From: Streptomyces clavuligerus
GTDB lineage: Bacteria; Actinomycetota; Actinomycetes; Streptomycetales; Streptomycetaceae
Length of the DNA: 64,000 nt
NCBI RefSeq assembly: GCF_005519465.1
Contig: NZ_CP027858.1
Span: 1-64,000 of the forward strand
Direction of reading: 5' to 3'
The notes below the pieces were generated by a model that did no database searches, was not told the origin of the DNA, and saw only the letters and a list, made by a program, of their open reading frames with translations. Numbering within the stretch: position 1 is the stretch's first letter; each line of letters begins with the position of its first letter. Position numbers and translations under genes: made by a program. This document shows, one piece after another, positions 25,754 through 34,704 of this stretch.

Positions 25754-25780
25754 AATCGCGCTGTTGTCCAGCGCGATTCC
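25754..25780. promoter_or_regulatory. 10-bp inverted repeat upstream of SPW gene
   Basis: GAATCGCGCT and AGCGCGATTC around a 7-base loop, in the AT-richer promoter region of the SPW gene. It is an operator or 5'-leader hairpin. The rest of the 25717-26048 gap holds no gene. Confidence 0.45.
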
Positions 25781-26048
25781 ATTGTGCTCTTATCTTTTCT
25801 TTATGGGTAGCCGATCAGGTGGATAGTCGGGCAAATTCTGTGATTCTTCTCGTGAGGCCGATCGGGGGATGAGGTCTCACACGGATGCAGCACCCCGGCG
25901 GGGGAGCGGAGTTCACCGGGAAGCGCCTGGTCACCGCCTGACCGGGCGCGCAGTCGGCGCAAGGGTGGGCCATGGCTGCGGTTGCCGTGCGTAAGGGGTG
26001 CTCCACACGGTGAGGGGAGCCCGTCCCCCCTCCGAAGGAGTCCTGCTC

Positions 26049-26885
26049 ATGCGTTTCGCACCGCTCGCCCGGGCGCTCGTGCCGTCCGCGCTCTGCGCCA
26101 CCGTCGTCATCGGCGTGACCGGACCGGCCGCCGCGGCCCCCGTCCCCGCCTTCCCGCCGGACGCCGGCGCGGAGCAGACCGACGCCCCCGCCGCCACCGA
26201 CGGCGTACCGGACTTCGTCGCGGAACTGCTCGCCCAGATCGCGGCGGCACAGGGCGGCGCGATGCCCGCCGGGCAGTCCTCGCCGGACCTGGCCGGCCTC
26301 CCAGGGGCGCTGGCCGGACTGGACGAGGGTCTGATCCAGTCGCCCCTGAACGGGGACGACGACGATGACGATGACGACGATGATGACGGGGATGACGACG
26401 ACGGGGACGAGGACGACGCCCTCGCGGCGTTCCGGGCGGAGCTGGACCGGCTGGTCGCCCAGGTGGTCGCCGACGCGCAGGCCCCGTCGACGCAGGATCT
26501 GCCCATGCCCCAGGACGCGCTCGCATCCGCTCTGGCCTCGATGACGGGGAACGGGGCGGCCCCGGCCCCCGCGGCGCCGGCGGCACAGCTCTCCCCCTCC
26601 GCGTTGGGCTCCCTCCCGCTGCTCGGGGCACTCGGACAGAGCGGCCAGCCGGGACAGATGGGCCAGCTCGGCCCGATGGGACAGCTCGCACCCGCGGCTC
26701 AGACCTCCCCCTCCGCGTTGGGCTCCCTCCCGCTGCTCGGGGCACTCGGACAGAGCGGCCAGCCAGGGCAGATGGGCCAGCTCGGCCAGGCACCGGGAGC
26801 TCAGACCTCACCCTCGGCGCTCGGCTCCATCCCCCTGCTCGGCGAGATCACCCAGCTCATCCAGGCCGTGTCGGCCGGTACCTGA
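26049..26885 (+). CDS. secreted poly-Asp repeat protein
   Basis: A 278-residue exported protein. A Sec signal (MRFAPLARALVPSALCA... AAA) is followed by an Ala/Pro region, then an acidic tract of about 25 residues that is almost all Asp (26350-26417). The C-terminal part is a repeat domain. The unit SPSALGSLPLLGALGQSG plus GQMGQLG occurs twice at a 38-residue period (DNA copies from 26591 and 26705, nearly identical) and a third time degenerately (SPSALGSIPLLGEI). No catalytic motif. AAGGAG lies eight bases upstream of the ATG. The Asp tract could bind Ca2+; a cell-surface role is inferred. Confidence 0.82.
   Translation: MRFAPLARALVPSALCATVVIGVTGPAAAAPVPAFPPDAGAEQTDAPAATDGVPDFVAELLAQIAAAQGGAMPAGQSSPDLAGLPGALAGLDEGLIQSPLNGDDDDDDDDDDDGDDDDGDEDDALAAFRAELDRLVAQVVADAQAPSTQDLPMPQDALASALASMTGNGAAPAPAAPAAQLSPSALGSLPLLGALGQSGQPGQMGQLGPMGQLAPAAQTSPSALGSLPLLGALGQSGQPGQMGQLGQAPGAQTSPSALGSIPLLGEITQLIQAVSAGT
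26591..26795 (+). repeat. 114-bp tandem coding repeat, two copies
   Basis: Two copies, starting at 26591 and 26705, share about 83 bases with only about two differences by eye. They encode the 38-residue repeat of the secreted protein. The near identity at DNA level points to recent duplication. Confidence 0.8.
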
Positions 26886-26899
26886 CCTTGTGAAGCGGG

Positions 26900-26935
26900 T
26901 GCGGCGCGAGGGCTCTTCCGGGCCGTCGCGCCGCA
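26900..26935. terminator. hairpin between convergent genes
   Basis: 10-bp stem TGCGGCGCGA / TCGCGCCGCA with a 16-base loop, between the poly-Asp gene (+) and the MFS gene (-). Confidence 0.55.
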
Positions 26936-26947
26936 GGCCGCGCAGTG

Positions 26948-28159
26948 TCAGCCACGTCGGACCGCGGGTACCGGCCGTCGCGGTTCCGCGAGGTCCCGGC
27001 CCCGCGCACCGTGCTCGTCACGGCGTTCGAGGAGTCGGGAGACCACCGCGAGCACCAGCGCTGACGCCGCCAGCAGCGCCCCGACCCCGTTGGGCGCGGT
27101 GTATCCCCAGCCCGCCGAGATGACCAGTCCGCCCAGCCACGCGGCGAGCGCGTTGCCGAGGTTGAAGGCTCCGATGTTGACGGCGGACGCCAGGGTGGGG
27201 GCGCCCGCCGCCCGGTCGAGCACCCGCTTCTGGAGCGGCGGCACGGTCGCGAAGCCGAGGCCGCCGATCAGTGTGATCGTCACCGCCGCCGCGAACCGGT
27301 TGTGCGCGGTGACCGTGAAGAGGGCCAGCACCAGGGAGAGCGCCCCCAGCGAGAGGTACAGCAGCGGCATCAGCGCGCGATCCGCGTACCGGCCCCCGAC
27401 GAGGTTGCCCACGACCATGCCGATCCCGAAGAGGACCAGCAGCCAGGTGACCGAGGCGTCGGAGTACCCCGCGACCTCCGTCATCATCGGGGCGACATAG
27501 GTGAGGGCGGCGAAGACCCCGCCGAAACCGAGCACGGTCATGGCCATGGCCAGCAGCACCTGGACATCGCGCAGCGCCGCCACCTCGTCCCGCAGACGCA
27601 CCCCTTCGGGCCGCGGCATCTCGGGCACCAGCCGTGCCACACCCAGCAGCCCCAGGAGACCGAGGGCGGCCACCCCGAGGAAGGTGACGCGCCAGCCCGC
27701 GGCCTGGCCGACGAAGGTGCCGAGGGGCACCCCGACGACATTGGCCACGGTCAGTCCGGTGAACATCAGCGCGATCGCTCCGGCCCGCTTCCCGGGGGCG
27801 ACCAGTTCCGCCGCGACCACCGATCCGATGCCGAAGAACGCGCCGTGGGTGAGCGAGGCGACGATCCGGCCCGCCAGCATCACCTCGTAGCCGGGCGCCA
27901 GCGCGGACACCGTGTTGCCGACGACGAACAGCCCCATCAGGAGCATCAGCATCCGCCGACGCGTGACGCGCGCGCCGAGGACGGTCATCAGCGGCGCGCC
28001 GGCCACCACTCCGAGCGCGTACCCGGTGACCAGGTATCCGGCCGTCGGGATCGACACACCGAAGTCCGCGGCGACCTCGGGCAGCAGCCCCATGATCACA
28101 AACTCCGTCATACCGATGCCGAAGGCACCGAGGGCGAGCGCGAGCAGTGCGAGGGGCAC
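26948..28159 (-). CDS. MFS efflux transporter (DHA1, AraJ/CmlR-like)
   Basis: A 403-residue 12-helix major facilitator. The signatures are GMTEFVIMGLLPEVA in helix 1, GRIVASLTHGAFFGIGSVVA (motif C region) and PLGTFVGQAAGWR, as in AraJ and chloramphenicol or sugar efflux DHA1 pumps. The GTG at 28159 has GGAGG six bases upstream; the frame extends to 28219 but across the promoter. The substrate is unknown. A dyad typical of MarR/HxlR-type control lies 50-70 bases upstream, yet no regulator gene is adjacent. Confidence 0.9.
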   Translation of the reverse strand: MPLALLALALGAFGIGMTEFVIMGLLPEVAADFGVSIPTAGYLVTGYALGVVAGAPLMTVLGARVTRRRMLMLLMGLFVVGNTVSALAPGYEVMLAGRIVASLTHGAFFGIGSVVAAELVAPGKRAGAIALMFTGLTVANVVGVPLGTFVGQAAGWRVTFLGVAALGLLGLLGVARLVPEMPRPEGVRLRDEVAALRDVQVLLAMAMTVLGFGGVFAALTYVAPMMTEVAGYSDASVTWLLVLFGIGMVVGNLVGGRYADRALMPLLYLSLGALSLVLALFTVTAHNRFAAAVTITLIGGLGFATVPPLQKRVLDRAAGAPTLASAVNIGAFNLGNALAAWLGGLVISAGWGYTAPNGVGALLAASALVLAVVSRLLERRDEHGARGRDLAEPRRPVPAVRRG

Positions 28160-28207
28160 GGGAACCTCCAGGTTATTGCCTGAGCGGATTACACGCGTTG
28201 ACATTAA

Positions 28208-28229
28208 TTGCAGATACAAGTGATTGCAA
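28208..28229 (-). promoter_or_regulatory. putative MarR/HxlR-type operator of MFS gene
   Basis: TTGCA...TGCAA imperfect 22-bp palindrome with inner ACAAGT, in the MFS promoter. Such dyads are typical of MarR/HxlR regulators next to drug pumps; the cognate gene is not in the neighbourhood. Confidence 0.45.
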
Positions 28230-28284
28230 GTGCGCCCTTCCTGGCCGCGCCGACCCCGGGGACGGTCGCGCGCCGACCCACCAC

Positions 28285-28304
28285 GACTGACCGACCGTTC
28301 AGTC
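28285..28304. promoter_or_regulatory. inverted repeat, TetR-operator-like
   Basis: GACTGA and TCAGTC separated by CCGACCGT. The sequence resembles TetR-family operators in actinomycetes (inference). It lies between the MFS gene and the SRPBCC gene. Confidence 0.35.
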
Positions 28305-28415
28305 CATGCAACAATGCGGACGGAGCCCTACCCGTGGGTAATACGGGTGGGGGCCGAGCCCTCCGCCTCTCTTCGGCCGCCGGTCGGGGCGGCGGATGTC
28401 CAGCGGGAGGAGTCG

Positions 28416-28529
28416 ATGTCCGTCCGTGGGGCAAGGGCCCCGCACAGCCCTCGTTCCCGGAGAGGACGCGAAGCGCTCGAAGCACTCGACGCGGCGCGGC
28501 GAGCACGGTGCACGAGGGGACCGAGGTGA
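28416..28529 (+). CDS. possible 37-residue leader ORF
   Basis: A short ORF beginning MSVRGARAPHSPRSRRG, Arg-rich, with a very good ribosome site (GGGAGGAG three bases upstream). It ends 61 bases before the SRPBCC gene. It could be a translated leader or chance; only the ribosome site supports it. Confidence 0.2.
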   Translation: MSVRGARAPHSPRSRRGREALEALDAARRARCTRGPR

Positions 28530-28590
28530 AGACGGCGCACCTCGACGGAACCGACCAGATCGACGGACGCAACGAATCGGAGTCGCACCC

Positions 28591-29103
28591 ATGCCACGCA
28601 CGCTCGCGGTCTCGGACAGCATCGTGATCCACGCCGCCCCGGCCGCCATCTACGCACAGGTCAGCAACCCCGCCCTGATGGGCCGCTGGAGCCCGGAGAA
28701 CCTGGGCGCGACGGTGCGCGGCGAGGCCCAGGACGCCTATGTCGGCATGGAGTTCGACGGGCACAACCAGCGGGGGCAACTGCGCTGGACCACCCGCTGC
28801 ACCGTGACGGCGGCCGTTCCCGGACAGCGTTTCGCCTTCCGGGTCCATGCCATCGGCAGACGGCGGCCGGTACTCCGAGGGCGCATCGCCACCTGGGAGT
28901 ACCGCTTCGATCCGGTCGACGGCGGCACCCGTGTGACCGAGACCTGGCGGGACGACCGCCGGTCCTGGCCGGACGCCCTCGCCAACGCCTTCGACCGGCT
29001 CGCGACCCGGGGGCACACCTTCGCCGAGTACCAGCGGGGCAATATCCGGCGGACCCTGCGCAATCTCAAGGCGGCGATGGAGTCGGCGTCCAAGTCGTCC
29101 TGA
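28591..29103 (+). CDS. SRPBCC-fold protein (polyketide cyclase/dehydratase-like)
   Basis: A 170-residue START-like protein. SDSIVIHAAPAAIYAQVSNPALMGRWSPE is the classical first strand and helix, then TWEYRFDPVDGGTRVTETW and a long C-terminal helix (GNIRRTLRNLKAAME). Family members bind hydrophobic ligands or act as cyclases; no specific role is visible. The ATG at 28591 has GGAG nine bases upstream. It is followed 50 bases later by the STAND ATPase gene, perhaps in one operon. Confidence 0.87.
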   Translation: MPRTLAVSDSIVIHAAPAAIYAQVSNPALMGRWSPENLGATVRGEAQDAYVGMEFDGHNQRGQLRWTTRCTVTAAVPGQRFAFRVHAIGRRRPVLRGRIATWEYRFDPVDGGTRVTETWRDDRRSWPDALANAFDRLATRGHTFAEYQRGNIRRTLRNLKAAMESASKSS

Positions 29104-29153
29104 AATAGTCCCCTACGGCACCGGACCGTGCCCCGCTGCGGGAAACTGCGGCC

Positions 29154-31199
29154 GTGCTGGGACATCTCCCCGAGGACACGACCGGATTCGTCGGCCGCGA
29201 CGACGAACTGACCCTGCTGGACCGGGCGCTGGCACGGCATCGGCTGATCACTCTCGTCGGCTGCGGCGGAGTGGGGAAGTCCCGGCTGGCGCTGCGGGCG
29301 GCCCGGCGGGTGCGCGAGGCGTTCCGCGACGGGGTGGCCTGGGCGGAGCTGGCTCCGCTCCAGGGTGCACGGCTGCTGGTCGCCACCGTGTCGGACGCCT
29401 GTGATCTGTCGGACCACACCCCCCGGACGCCGGTGGACGCACTGTGCGAGTGGCTGGCGGACAAGCAGATACTGCTGGTGCTCGACTCCTGTGAGCATCT
29501 GCTCGCTCCATGCCGCGACCTGGTGGGCGATCTGCTGACCGTCGTCCCCGGGCTGACCGTGCTGAGCACCGGCCGAGAGCCGCTCGACCTGCATCTGGAA
29601 CGGGTGATCGAGGTCGAGCCGCTGCCGGAGGACGGGCCGGAGGCGCGGGAGCTGCTGCGGCAGCGGATGGCCTCGGCCCGGCCGGAGCCCGGCCCCTACG
29701 ACCCGGTCACCGCCGCGCGGATCTGCCGGCGCCTCGAAGGAATCCCCCTGGCGCTGGAACTGGCCGCCGGGCAGGCCGCACGGACCGGAACGGCGGCGGT
29801 CGCCGAGCGGCTGGCCTCCCGTTTCGAGGTGCTGCGGGCGGACGAGGGCGCCGTGGTCCGGCCGGAGCGCCACCGGACCATGATGACCACCATCGGCTGG
29901 AGCCATGAGCTGTGCACTCCGCTGGAACGGCTGCTGTGGGCCCGGCTCACCGTCTTCCGGAGCGCCTTCGACGAGGGTTCCGCCCGGGCGGTGTGCGCGG
30001 GCGGGCCGCTGCCCGCCGAACGGATCGGCCCGCTGCTCGACCGGCTCTGCGCCGCCTCCGTCATCTCCGCCGTCAAGGTCTCCGGCGGTGTCGGCATCCG
30101 CTACCGCATGCTGGACACCATCCGGGAGTACGGCCGGATCTGGCTGCGGGAGCTGGCCGAGGAGAGCCCGGTGGCCGATCGGCACGCCGGTCACTTCCTG
30201 GGGCTCGCGGAACGGGCCGACGCGGCATGGCTCGGGCCCGAGCAGGCCCACTGGTACCGCGTGCTCGACGGCGCCCATACGGATCTGTGCACGGCGCTCG
30301 ACCATCTGCTGACCGCGGCCCCCGGCCGGGCGCTGCGGCTGATGGGACTGATCGGATTCTTCTGGAGCTGCTGCGGCCATCTCCACGAGGCGCGCGACCA
30401 CCTCGAACAGATCCTGGCCGTCCACCCCGGGAACGGGCCGGACCGCACCCGGGCCCTGTGGGCGCTCGGGGTCGCCGTCACCCTTCAGGGCGAGTACGGG
30501 ACCGCCCGGCGGATCGGCGCCGCCTGTGCCCGTTCCGCGCGCCGGACGGGGGCGGTGGAAGGGCTGCTCGCCGCCGCCTATCTCAGGGGATTGATCGCCC
30601 TGTTGACGGGACGTCCCCTCGACGCGGACCGGATCGCCGCCGGGGCGCTGCGGAGCGCGGTCCGCGACCCTTTCAGCTCGGCCGACGGGCTGCGCTGTCA
30701 TCTGGTGCGGGTCTTCGCGCTGACCGGGCTCGGCCGGCTGCCCGAGGCCCGGGAGCGGGCGCGGTGGCTGCGGGCGGGCTGCGCAGCGCGCGGGGAGTCC
30801 TGGACCCGGGCCTATCTGGACTATCAGCTCAGCCTGATCGCCCTGTTCTCCGGCGAGCCGGCCGAGGCCGCCGGGCATGCCCGCGCCATGCTCGCCGGGA
30901 AACAGGGCATCGGCGACAGCTTCGGCATCGCGCTGGGGCTCGATCTCCTGGCCGCCGCGCTCGCCGCCGCCGGGGACGGTGAGCGGGCGGGGCTGGTGTA
31001 CGGCACCGGACAGACGTTCTGGAGCACTGTCGGCCATCCGCAGCGCGGCACTCCCGAGCTGGCGGGCGTACGCGAGCAGTGCGAGCGGTCGGCGCGCGCC
31101 GGGGTCGGGGACTCGGTCTACGAGCGGGCGTTCCGCCGGGGGGCCGCCGCCGATCCGGAGTCCGGGCTCAAGGCGGCGCTGGTCCCGCCGCCGGGATGA
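29154..31199 (+). CDS. STAND-type ATPase without DNA-binding domain
   Basis: A 681-residue signal-transduction ATPase. GFVGRDDEL opens the NB-ARC-like domain, Walker A is GCGGVGKSR, Walker B is ILLVLDSCEHL, and GIPLALELAAGQ is the GxP motif of AfsR/LuxR-LAL proteins. After about residue 300 come TPR-like helical repeats (LALRLMGLIGFFW... LWALGVAVTLQGEYG). Relatives usually end in a LuxR HTH or begin with an OmpR-like domain. Neither is present, and the C-terminus (VYERAFRRGAAADPESG) ends normally. It may act as a sensor or partner rather than a direct regulator. The GTG at 29154 has a poor ribosome site. Confidence 0.85.
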   Translation: MLGHLPEDTTGFVGRDDELTLLDRALARHRLITLVGCGGVGKSRLALRAARRVREAFRDGVAWAELAPLQGARLLVATVSDACDLSDHTPRTPVDALCEWLADKQILLVLDSCEHLLAPCRDLVGDLLTVVPGLTVLSTGREPLDLHLERVIEVEPLPEDGPEARELLRQRMASARPEPGPYDPVTAARICRRLEGIPLALELAAGQAARTGTAAVAERLASRFEVLRADEGAVVRPERHRTMMTTIGWSHELCTPLERLLWARLTVFRSAFDEGSARAVCAGGPLPAERIGPLLDRLCAASVISAVKVSGGVGIRYRMLDTIREYGRIWLRELAEESPVADRHAGHFLGLAERADAAWLGPEQAHWYRVLDGAHTDLCTALDHLLTAAPGRALRLMGLIGFFWSCCGHLHEARDHLEQILAVHPGNGPDRTRALWALGVAVTLQGEYGTARRIGAACARSARRTGAVEGLLAAAYLRGLIALLTGRPLDADRIAAGALRSAVRDPFSSADGLRCHLVRVFALTGLGRLPEARERARWLRAGCAARGESWTRAYLDYQLSLIALFSGEPAEAAGHARAMLAGKQGIGDSFGIALGLDLLAAALAAAGDGERAGLVYGTGQTFWSTVGHPQRGTPELAGVREQCERSARAGVGDSVYERAFRRGAAADPESGLKAALVPPPG

Positions 31200-31325
31200 G
31201 CGGGCCGGGCGGGGTCCCTGGCCGGTGGGCGGTCCGTCGATCGGCCGGTGTCCGCCGCCCCTGGTCATCGGCGAGCGCCGCCGGTCTGCGGCCCGCCGTT
31301 CCGTACCGGTCACCGGCGTCTGTCG

Positions 31326-32489
31326 TCAGCCCGTGTCCGCCGGTGCCCGCCCGTGTCCGCCGCGTGGAGCGGGTGGGGCCGGTGTCCAGCCGGAGCGGTT
31401 GGTTCCGGCCAGCTCCGGGGCGTTCAGGAGAGGGCGTGGGGGCTCACGGGGGGGGTGTGGGGCGGGTGGGACGGCCAGCAGCGGGGCGGCGGCGTGCGGG
31501 GCGGGCACGGGTGGTCCCGGGGGCGGTCCCAAGGGTGATCCGGGGGACGCTCCCGGAGGTGGTCCCGGAGGTGGTCCCGGGGTGGGAATGTCCGCCGCGG
31601 CCTGGGCGAGGGAGTCGAGCACCGGGCTGATCAGGGGGTGGTCCTCGGCGCCTCGGCGCACGGCGGCGAAGACCCGGCGGGTCGCCGCGGTCCCGGCCAC
31701 CGGGCGGACCACGGTGTCGGCCAGCTCCATCCCGCGCAGGGCCGAGCGCGGCACCAGGGCCACACCGGCGCCCGCTCCGGCAAGGGCGACCACGGCCCGG
31801 AAGTCGTCGGACGAGTGGACCAGCCGGGGCTGGAACCCGGCCAGTTCACAGGCGAGCAGGATCATGTCGTGGCAGGGGTTGCCGGGGTAGGGGCCGATCC
31901 AGTCGCTGCCCGCCAGCTCGGCCAGGGCGACCGGACCGGCTGTGGCCAGCGGGTGATCGGCGCGGAGCACCGCGTCGAACGGCTCCGCGTACAGCGGTAC
32001 CCGGGACAGCCGGGGGTCGTCCTCCCCCGGTGCGCCCCGGTACTCGACCGCGACCGCGAGATCGGCCTCGCCGTCGAGCACCAGCGGCAGGGACTCGTCA
32101 CCCTCCGCGTCCCGGACCCGGACCCGGACACCGGGGTGGGTGGTGGCGAGCAGCCCGATGGCGGGGGCGACGACCTCGGCGATACCGGTGGCGAAGGCGG
32201 CGGCCGTGACCTCCCCGGCCGCGCCGCCCGCGTAGGCCGCCAGCTCGGCCTCGGCGCGTTCGAGCTGGGCGAGCACGGCGTGGGTGTGGCCGAGCAGGAT
32301 CTCCCCGGCGGCGGTCGGTCTGACCCCCTTGCCGCTGCGGATGAGCAGGGTGTGGCCCGTCTCCTGTTCCAGCGCGCTGAGCTGCTGGGAGACGGCCGAT
32401 GGGGTGAGGTACAGCGCGGCAGCCGCGGCGGTCACCGTACGGTGGTCCGCCACGGCCCGCAGGACACGCAGCCGCCGGGGGTCGATCAC
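31326..32489 (-). CDS. LysR-family regulator with Pro-rich C-terminal tail
   Basis: A 387-residue LysR regulator. The N-terminal HTH is LRAVADHRTVTAAAAALYLTPSAVSQQLSALE, and the effector domain of two Rossmann-like lobes runs to about residue 297. LysR proteins are normally about 300 residues. Here about 90 extra residues, mostly Pro/Gly/Ala (PPPGPPPG repeats), follow, and the DNA there has 12-bp GGTCCCGGAGGT repeats. This looks like a lost stop followed by read-through into low complexity, or a genuine linker. It may control the downstream divergent tdh-kbl genes (inference). Confidence 0.87.
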   Translation of the reverse strand: MIDPRRLRVLRAVADHRTVTAAAAALYLTPSAVSQQLSALEQETGHTLLIRSGKGVRPTAAGEILLGHTHAVLAQLERAEAELAAYAGGAAGEVTAAAFATGIAEVVAPAIGLLATTHPGVRVRVRDAEGDESLPLVLDGEADLAVAVEYRGAPGEDDPRLSRVPLYAEPFDAVLRADHPLATAGPVALAELAGSDWIGPYPGNPCHDMILLACELAGFQPRLVHSSDDFRAVVALAGAGAGVALVPRSALRGMELADTVVRPVAGTAATRRVFAAVRRGAEDHPLISPVLDSLAQAAADIPTPGPPPGPPPGASPGSPLGPPPGPPVPAPHAAAPLLAVPPAPHPPREPPRPLLNAPELAGTNRSGWTPAPPAPRGGHGRAPADTG

Positions 32490-32815
32490 CGGGCCATTGT
32501 GTCAGCAGGTCAGGGGTGGTGCGCCGCTCCGGTGACGCCGTCGTTCGCCGCTCTGCCGGGTGACCGGCCCCGGGCCTGGTTCCACGCCCCCGCCCTCAGG
32601 CGGCATGACGGGCCCTGGGCATCGCGCATCGTCCCTCGTGGCTCGGACAGCATGTCTGGTCTCAGGTGTCGCAGCTCACTCCAGAGGCTCGGGCGCCACT
32701 TCGTGCTCCTGGCGTCACCGTCTTCGAGGGCCGGCCCTGCCTCTCGGTGGCAGCGTCCCCGCCGCCGTTTCCCGATCGCTCCCCCACGGGTCCTCCGGCC
32801 TCAGGTTGTCCGGCC
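32490..32815. other. gene-free gap
   Basis: 326 bases upstream of the LysR gene and downstream of the small minus-strand gene. It should contain the LysR promoter; nothing else is recognised. Confidence 0.4.
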
Positions 32816-33106
32816 TCAGGCCGTCCGGTGCGGAACGGGTGGGACGGTGGCACCGCCGCCCGTCTGGACCGCGTCGACCACGGCCTGGTGGAGTGACCTG
32901 CTCTCGTCCTCCGAGGTGCACGGGATGGGGCTGCCCGACATGGTGAACCAGTCCGAAGCACCGCTGTACTGCACGGCGATCCGTGCCTCGCCCCCCGCCC
33001 AGGTGGTGTGCACGGTGAGATCCCCGGTCAGTACGCCGACCTCGTCGGTGAGCACTCCGCCGCGCCCGGAGTACACACCCGTGGTCGTCCACGATGCCCA
33101 GCTCAT
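32816..33106 (-). CDS. small hypothetical protein, 96 residues
   Basis: A soluble protein, MSWASWTTTGVYSGRGG, then LTVHTTWAGGEARIAVQYSGASDW and SGSPIPCTSEDESRSLHQAVVDAVQTG. It is a beta-rich core followed by a helix, resembling Streptomyces hypothetical proteins of about 95 residues that share the W..SGSP.PC motif (from memory). No catalytic motif. GGGAGG abuts the ATG, which is unusually tight, so the true start may differ. The coding frame is chosen because it reads sensibly; overlapping frames do not. Confidence 0.55.
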   Translation of the reverse strand: MSWASWTTTGVYSGRGGVLTDEVGVLTGDLTVHTTWAGGEARIAVQYSGASDWFTMSGSPIPCTSEDESRSLHQAVVDAVQTGGGATVPPVPHRTA

Positions 33107-33675
33107 CCTCCCAGGCTCGCACCACGTGGTCCGATATGCGAACGATGCCCCTGAGCTGGGGAAGAACGGTTTCCCCGTCGGGGCACTCGGCCGGAAGAGG
33201 GTGGCCGGAGAGGGCAGGGGAAGGGGCCGGACCCGCCCGCATCGGCTCCGACCCCCCTGCACCGACGGCCCCCGCCGCTGTCGCCCCGCAGAGGGGGACC
33301 AGGCGTACGGCCGGGACACACCCGCAGGTGTGCGCCCCGGACCGGGGACGTTCTCGGTGCTGCCCTGTGGACACGGTATGAAGCTCCGCTTTGGGCCCGC
33401 TTAAGAAATCCTCGATGGACTCGCGCGGTCCCGCTGGGCAGATTGGTGGAGGCCCGGCGGCCGACGCTGTCGGACCCGTTCCCCCGGGCATACATGTCCC
33501 ATCAGCCCCATCCGTCCTATCTCTTTCACCCTGTTCGACCAGCCCCGCCCATCAGTTCCGCTGATCAATCCCGCTGATCAGTCCCGTCGATCGCTTCCCG
33601 TCGGTGTGCGCGCGCCCTGAGCCGTGTGGCGCGTCCACCGCGACCCGGTCCCGCCACCATGCCTGGAGCCGCCCC
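33107..33675. other. 569-base gene-free region upstream of tdh
   Basis: Contains the tdh promoter and a tandem 13-bp repeat block (33551-33600, annotated separately). No coding sequence with family resemblance. Confidence 0.5.
33551..33600 (+). repeat. 13-bp tandem repeats upstream of tdh
   Basis: ATCAGTTCCGCTG, ATCAATCCCGCTG, ATCAGTCCCGTCG and a partial fourth copy (ATCGCTTCCCG), about 75-125 bases before the tdh ATG. The regular spacing could be a cooperative regulator-binding array, for example for the nearby LysR, or a variable repeat. Confidence 0.65.
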
Positions 33676-34704
33676 ATGAAGGCACTTGTCAAGCAGCACG
33701 CCGAGCCCGGTCTGTGGCTCATGGACGTACCGGAGCCGGAGATCGGGCCGGGCGAGGTGCTGATCAAGGTGCTGCGCACCGGCATCTGCGGAACGGATCT
33801 CCACATCCGGTCCTGGGACGCCTGGGCACAGCAGGCGGTGAGCACCCCTCGTGTCCTCGGCCACGAGTTCGTCGGCGAGGTCGCGGCCGTGGGCGGGGAC
33901 GTCCAGGACATCACCATCGGCGACACCGTGAGCGGCGAGGGCCACCTCGTCTGCGGCAAGTGCCGCAACTGCCTGGCGGGACGGCGTCATCTGTGCCGCA
34001 GCACGGTCGGCCTGGGCGTCGGCCGCGACGGCGCATTCGCCGAGTACGTGGCGCTTCCCGCGTCCAACGTCTGGGTGCACCGCACCGCCGTGGACCTGGA
34101 CATCGCCGCCATCTTCGACCCCTTCGGCAACGCCGTGCACACCGCACTCTCCTTCCCCCTGGTCGGCGAGGACGTCCTGATCACCGGGGCCGGGCCCATC
34201 GGCATCATGGCCGCGGCCGTCGCCCGCCACGCGGGCGCCCGCAATGTGGTGATCACCGACGTCAGCGAGGCCCGGCTCGACCTGGCCCGCAAGGCGGGCG
34301 CCACCCTCGCGCTCAACGTCTCCGAACACGGCATCGCGGAGGCACAGCGCAGGCTCGGCCTCAAGGAGGGCTTCGACATCGGCCTGGAGATGTCGGGACG
34401 CCCCGAAGCGATGCGGGACATGGTCGACAACATGACCCACGGTGGACGGATCGCCATGCTCGGGCTGCCGGCGGAGGAGTTCGCCGTCGACTGGGCGAAG
34501 ATCGTCACCTCGATGATCACGGTCAAGGGCATCTACGGCCGGGAGATGTTCGAGACCTGGTACGCCATGACCGTACTGCTGGAAGGCGGCCTCGACCTCA
34601 CCCCGGTCATCACCGGAAGTTATGGCTTCCGGGACTTCGAGGCCGCTTTCGACGAGGCCGCGACGGCCCGGAGCGGCAAGATTATCCTCGACTGGACCCG
34701 CTGA
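33676..34704 (+). CDS. tdh: L-threonine 3-dehydrogenase
   Basis: A 342-residue zinc-dependent medium-chain dehydrogenase. [11 protein letters not shown] holds the catalytic-zinc Cys, GHEFVGEV holds the His-Glu pair, [15 protein letters not shown] is the four-Cys structural zinc site, and [18 protein letters not shown] binds NAD+. [24 protein letters not shown] is typical of Tdh. It oxidises threonine to 2-amino-3-ketobutyrate for the next enzyme. The ATG at 33676 has GGAG eight bases upstream. Operon with kbl (158-base gap). Confidence 0.95.
   Translation: MKALVKQHAEPGLWLMDVPEPEIGPGEVLIKVLRTGICGTDLHIRSWDAWAQQAVSTPRVLGHEFVGEVAAVGGDVQDITIGDTVSGEGHLVCGKCRNCLAGRRHLCRSTVGLGVGRDGAFAEYVALPASNVWVHRTAVDLDIAAIFDPFGNAVHTALSFPLVGEDVLITGAGPIGIMAAAVARHAGARNVVITDVSEARLDLARKAGATLALNVSEHGIAEAQRRLGLKEGFDIGLEMSGRPEAMRDMVDNMTHGGRIAMLGLPAEEFAVDWAKIVTSMITVKGIYGREMFETWYAMTVLLEGGLDLTPVITGSYGFRDFEAAFDEAATARSGKIILDWTR

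Larger units (their letters stand above)
28160..28590. other. divergent intergenic region with two dyads and a small ORF
   Basis: Contains the MFS promoter (left), a MarR-like dyad at 28208-28229, a second dyad at 28285-28304 and a 37-codon ORF at 28416. Otherwise nothing recognisable. Confidence 0.5.

Noticed and set aside
26591..26860. CRISPR-like array
   Set aside because: The repeats are coding, longer than CRISPR repeats and without spacers; they encode protein repeats.
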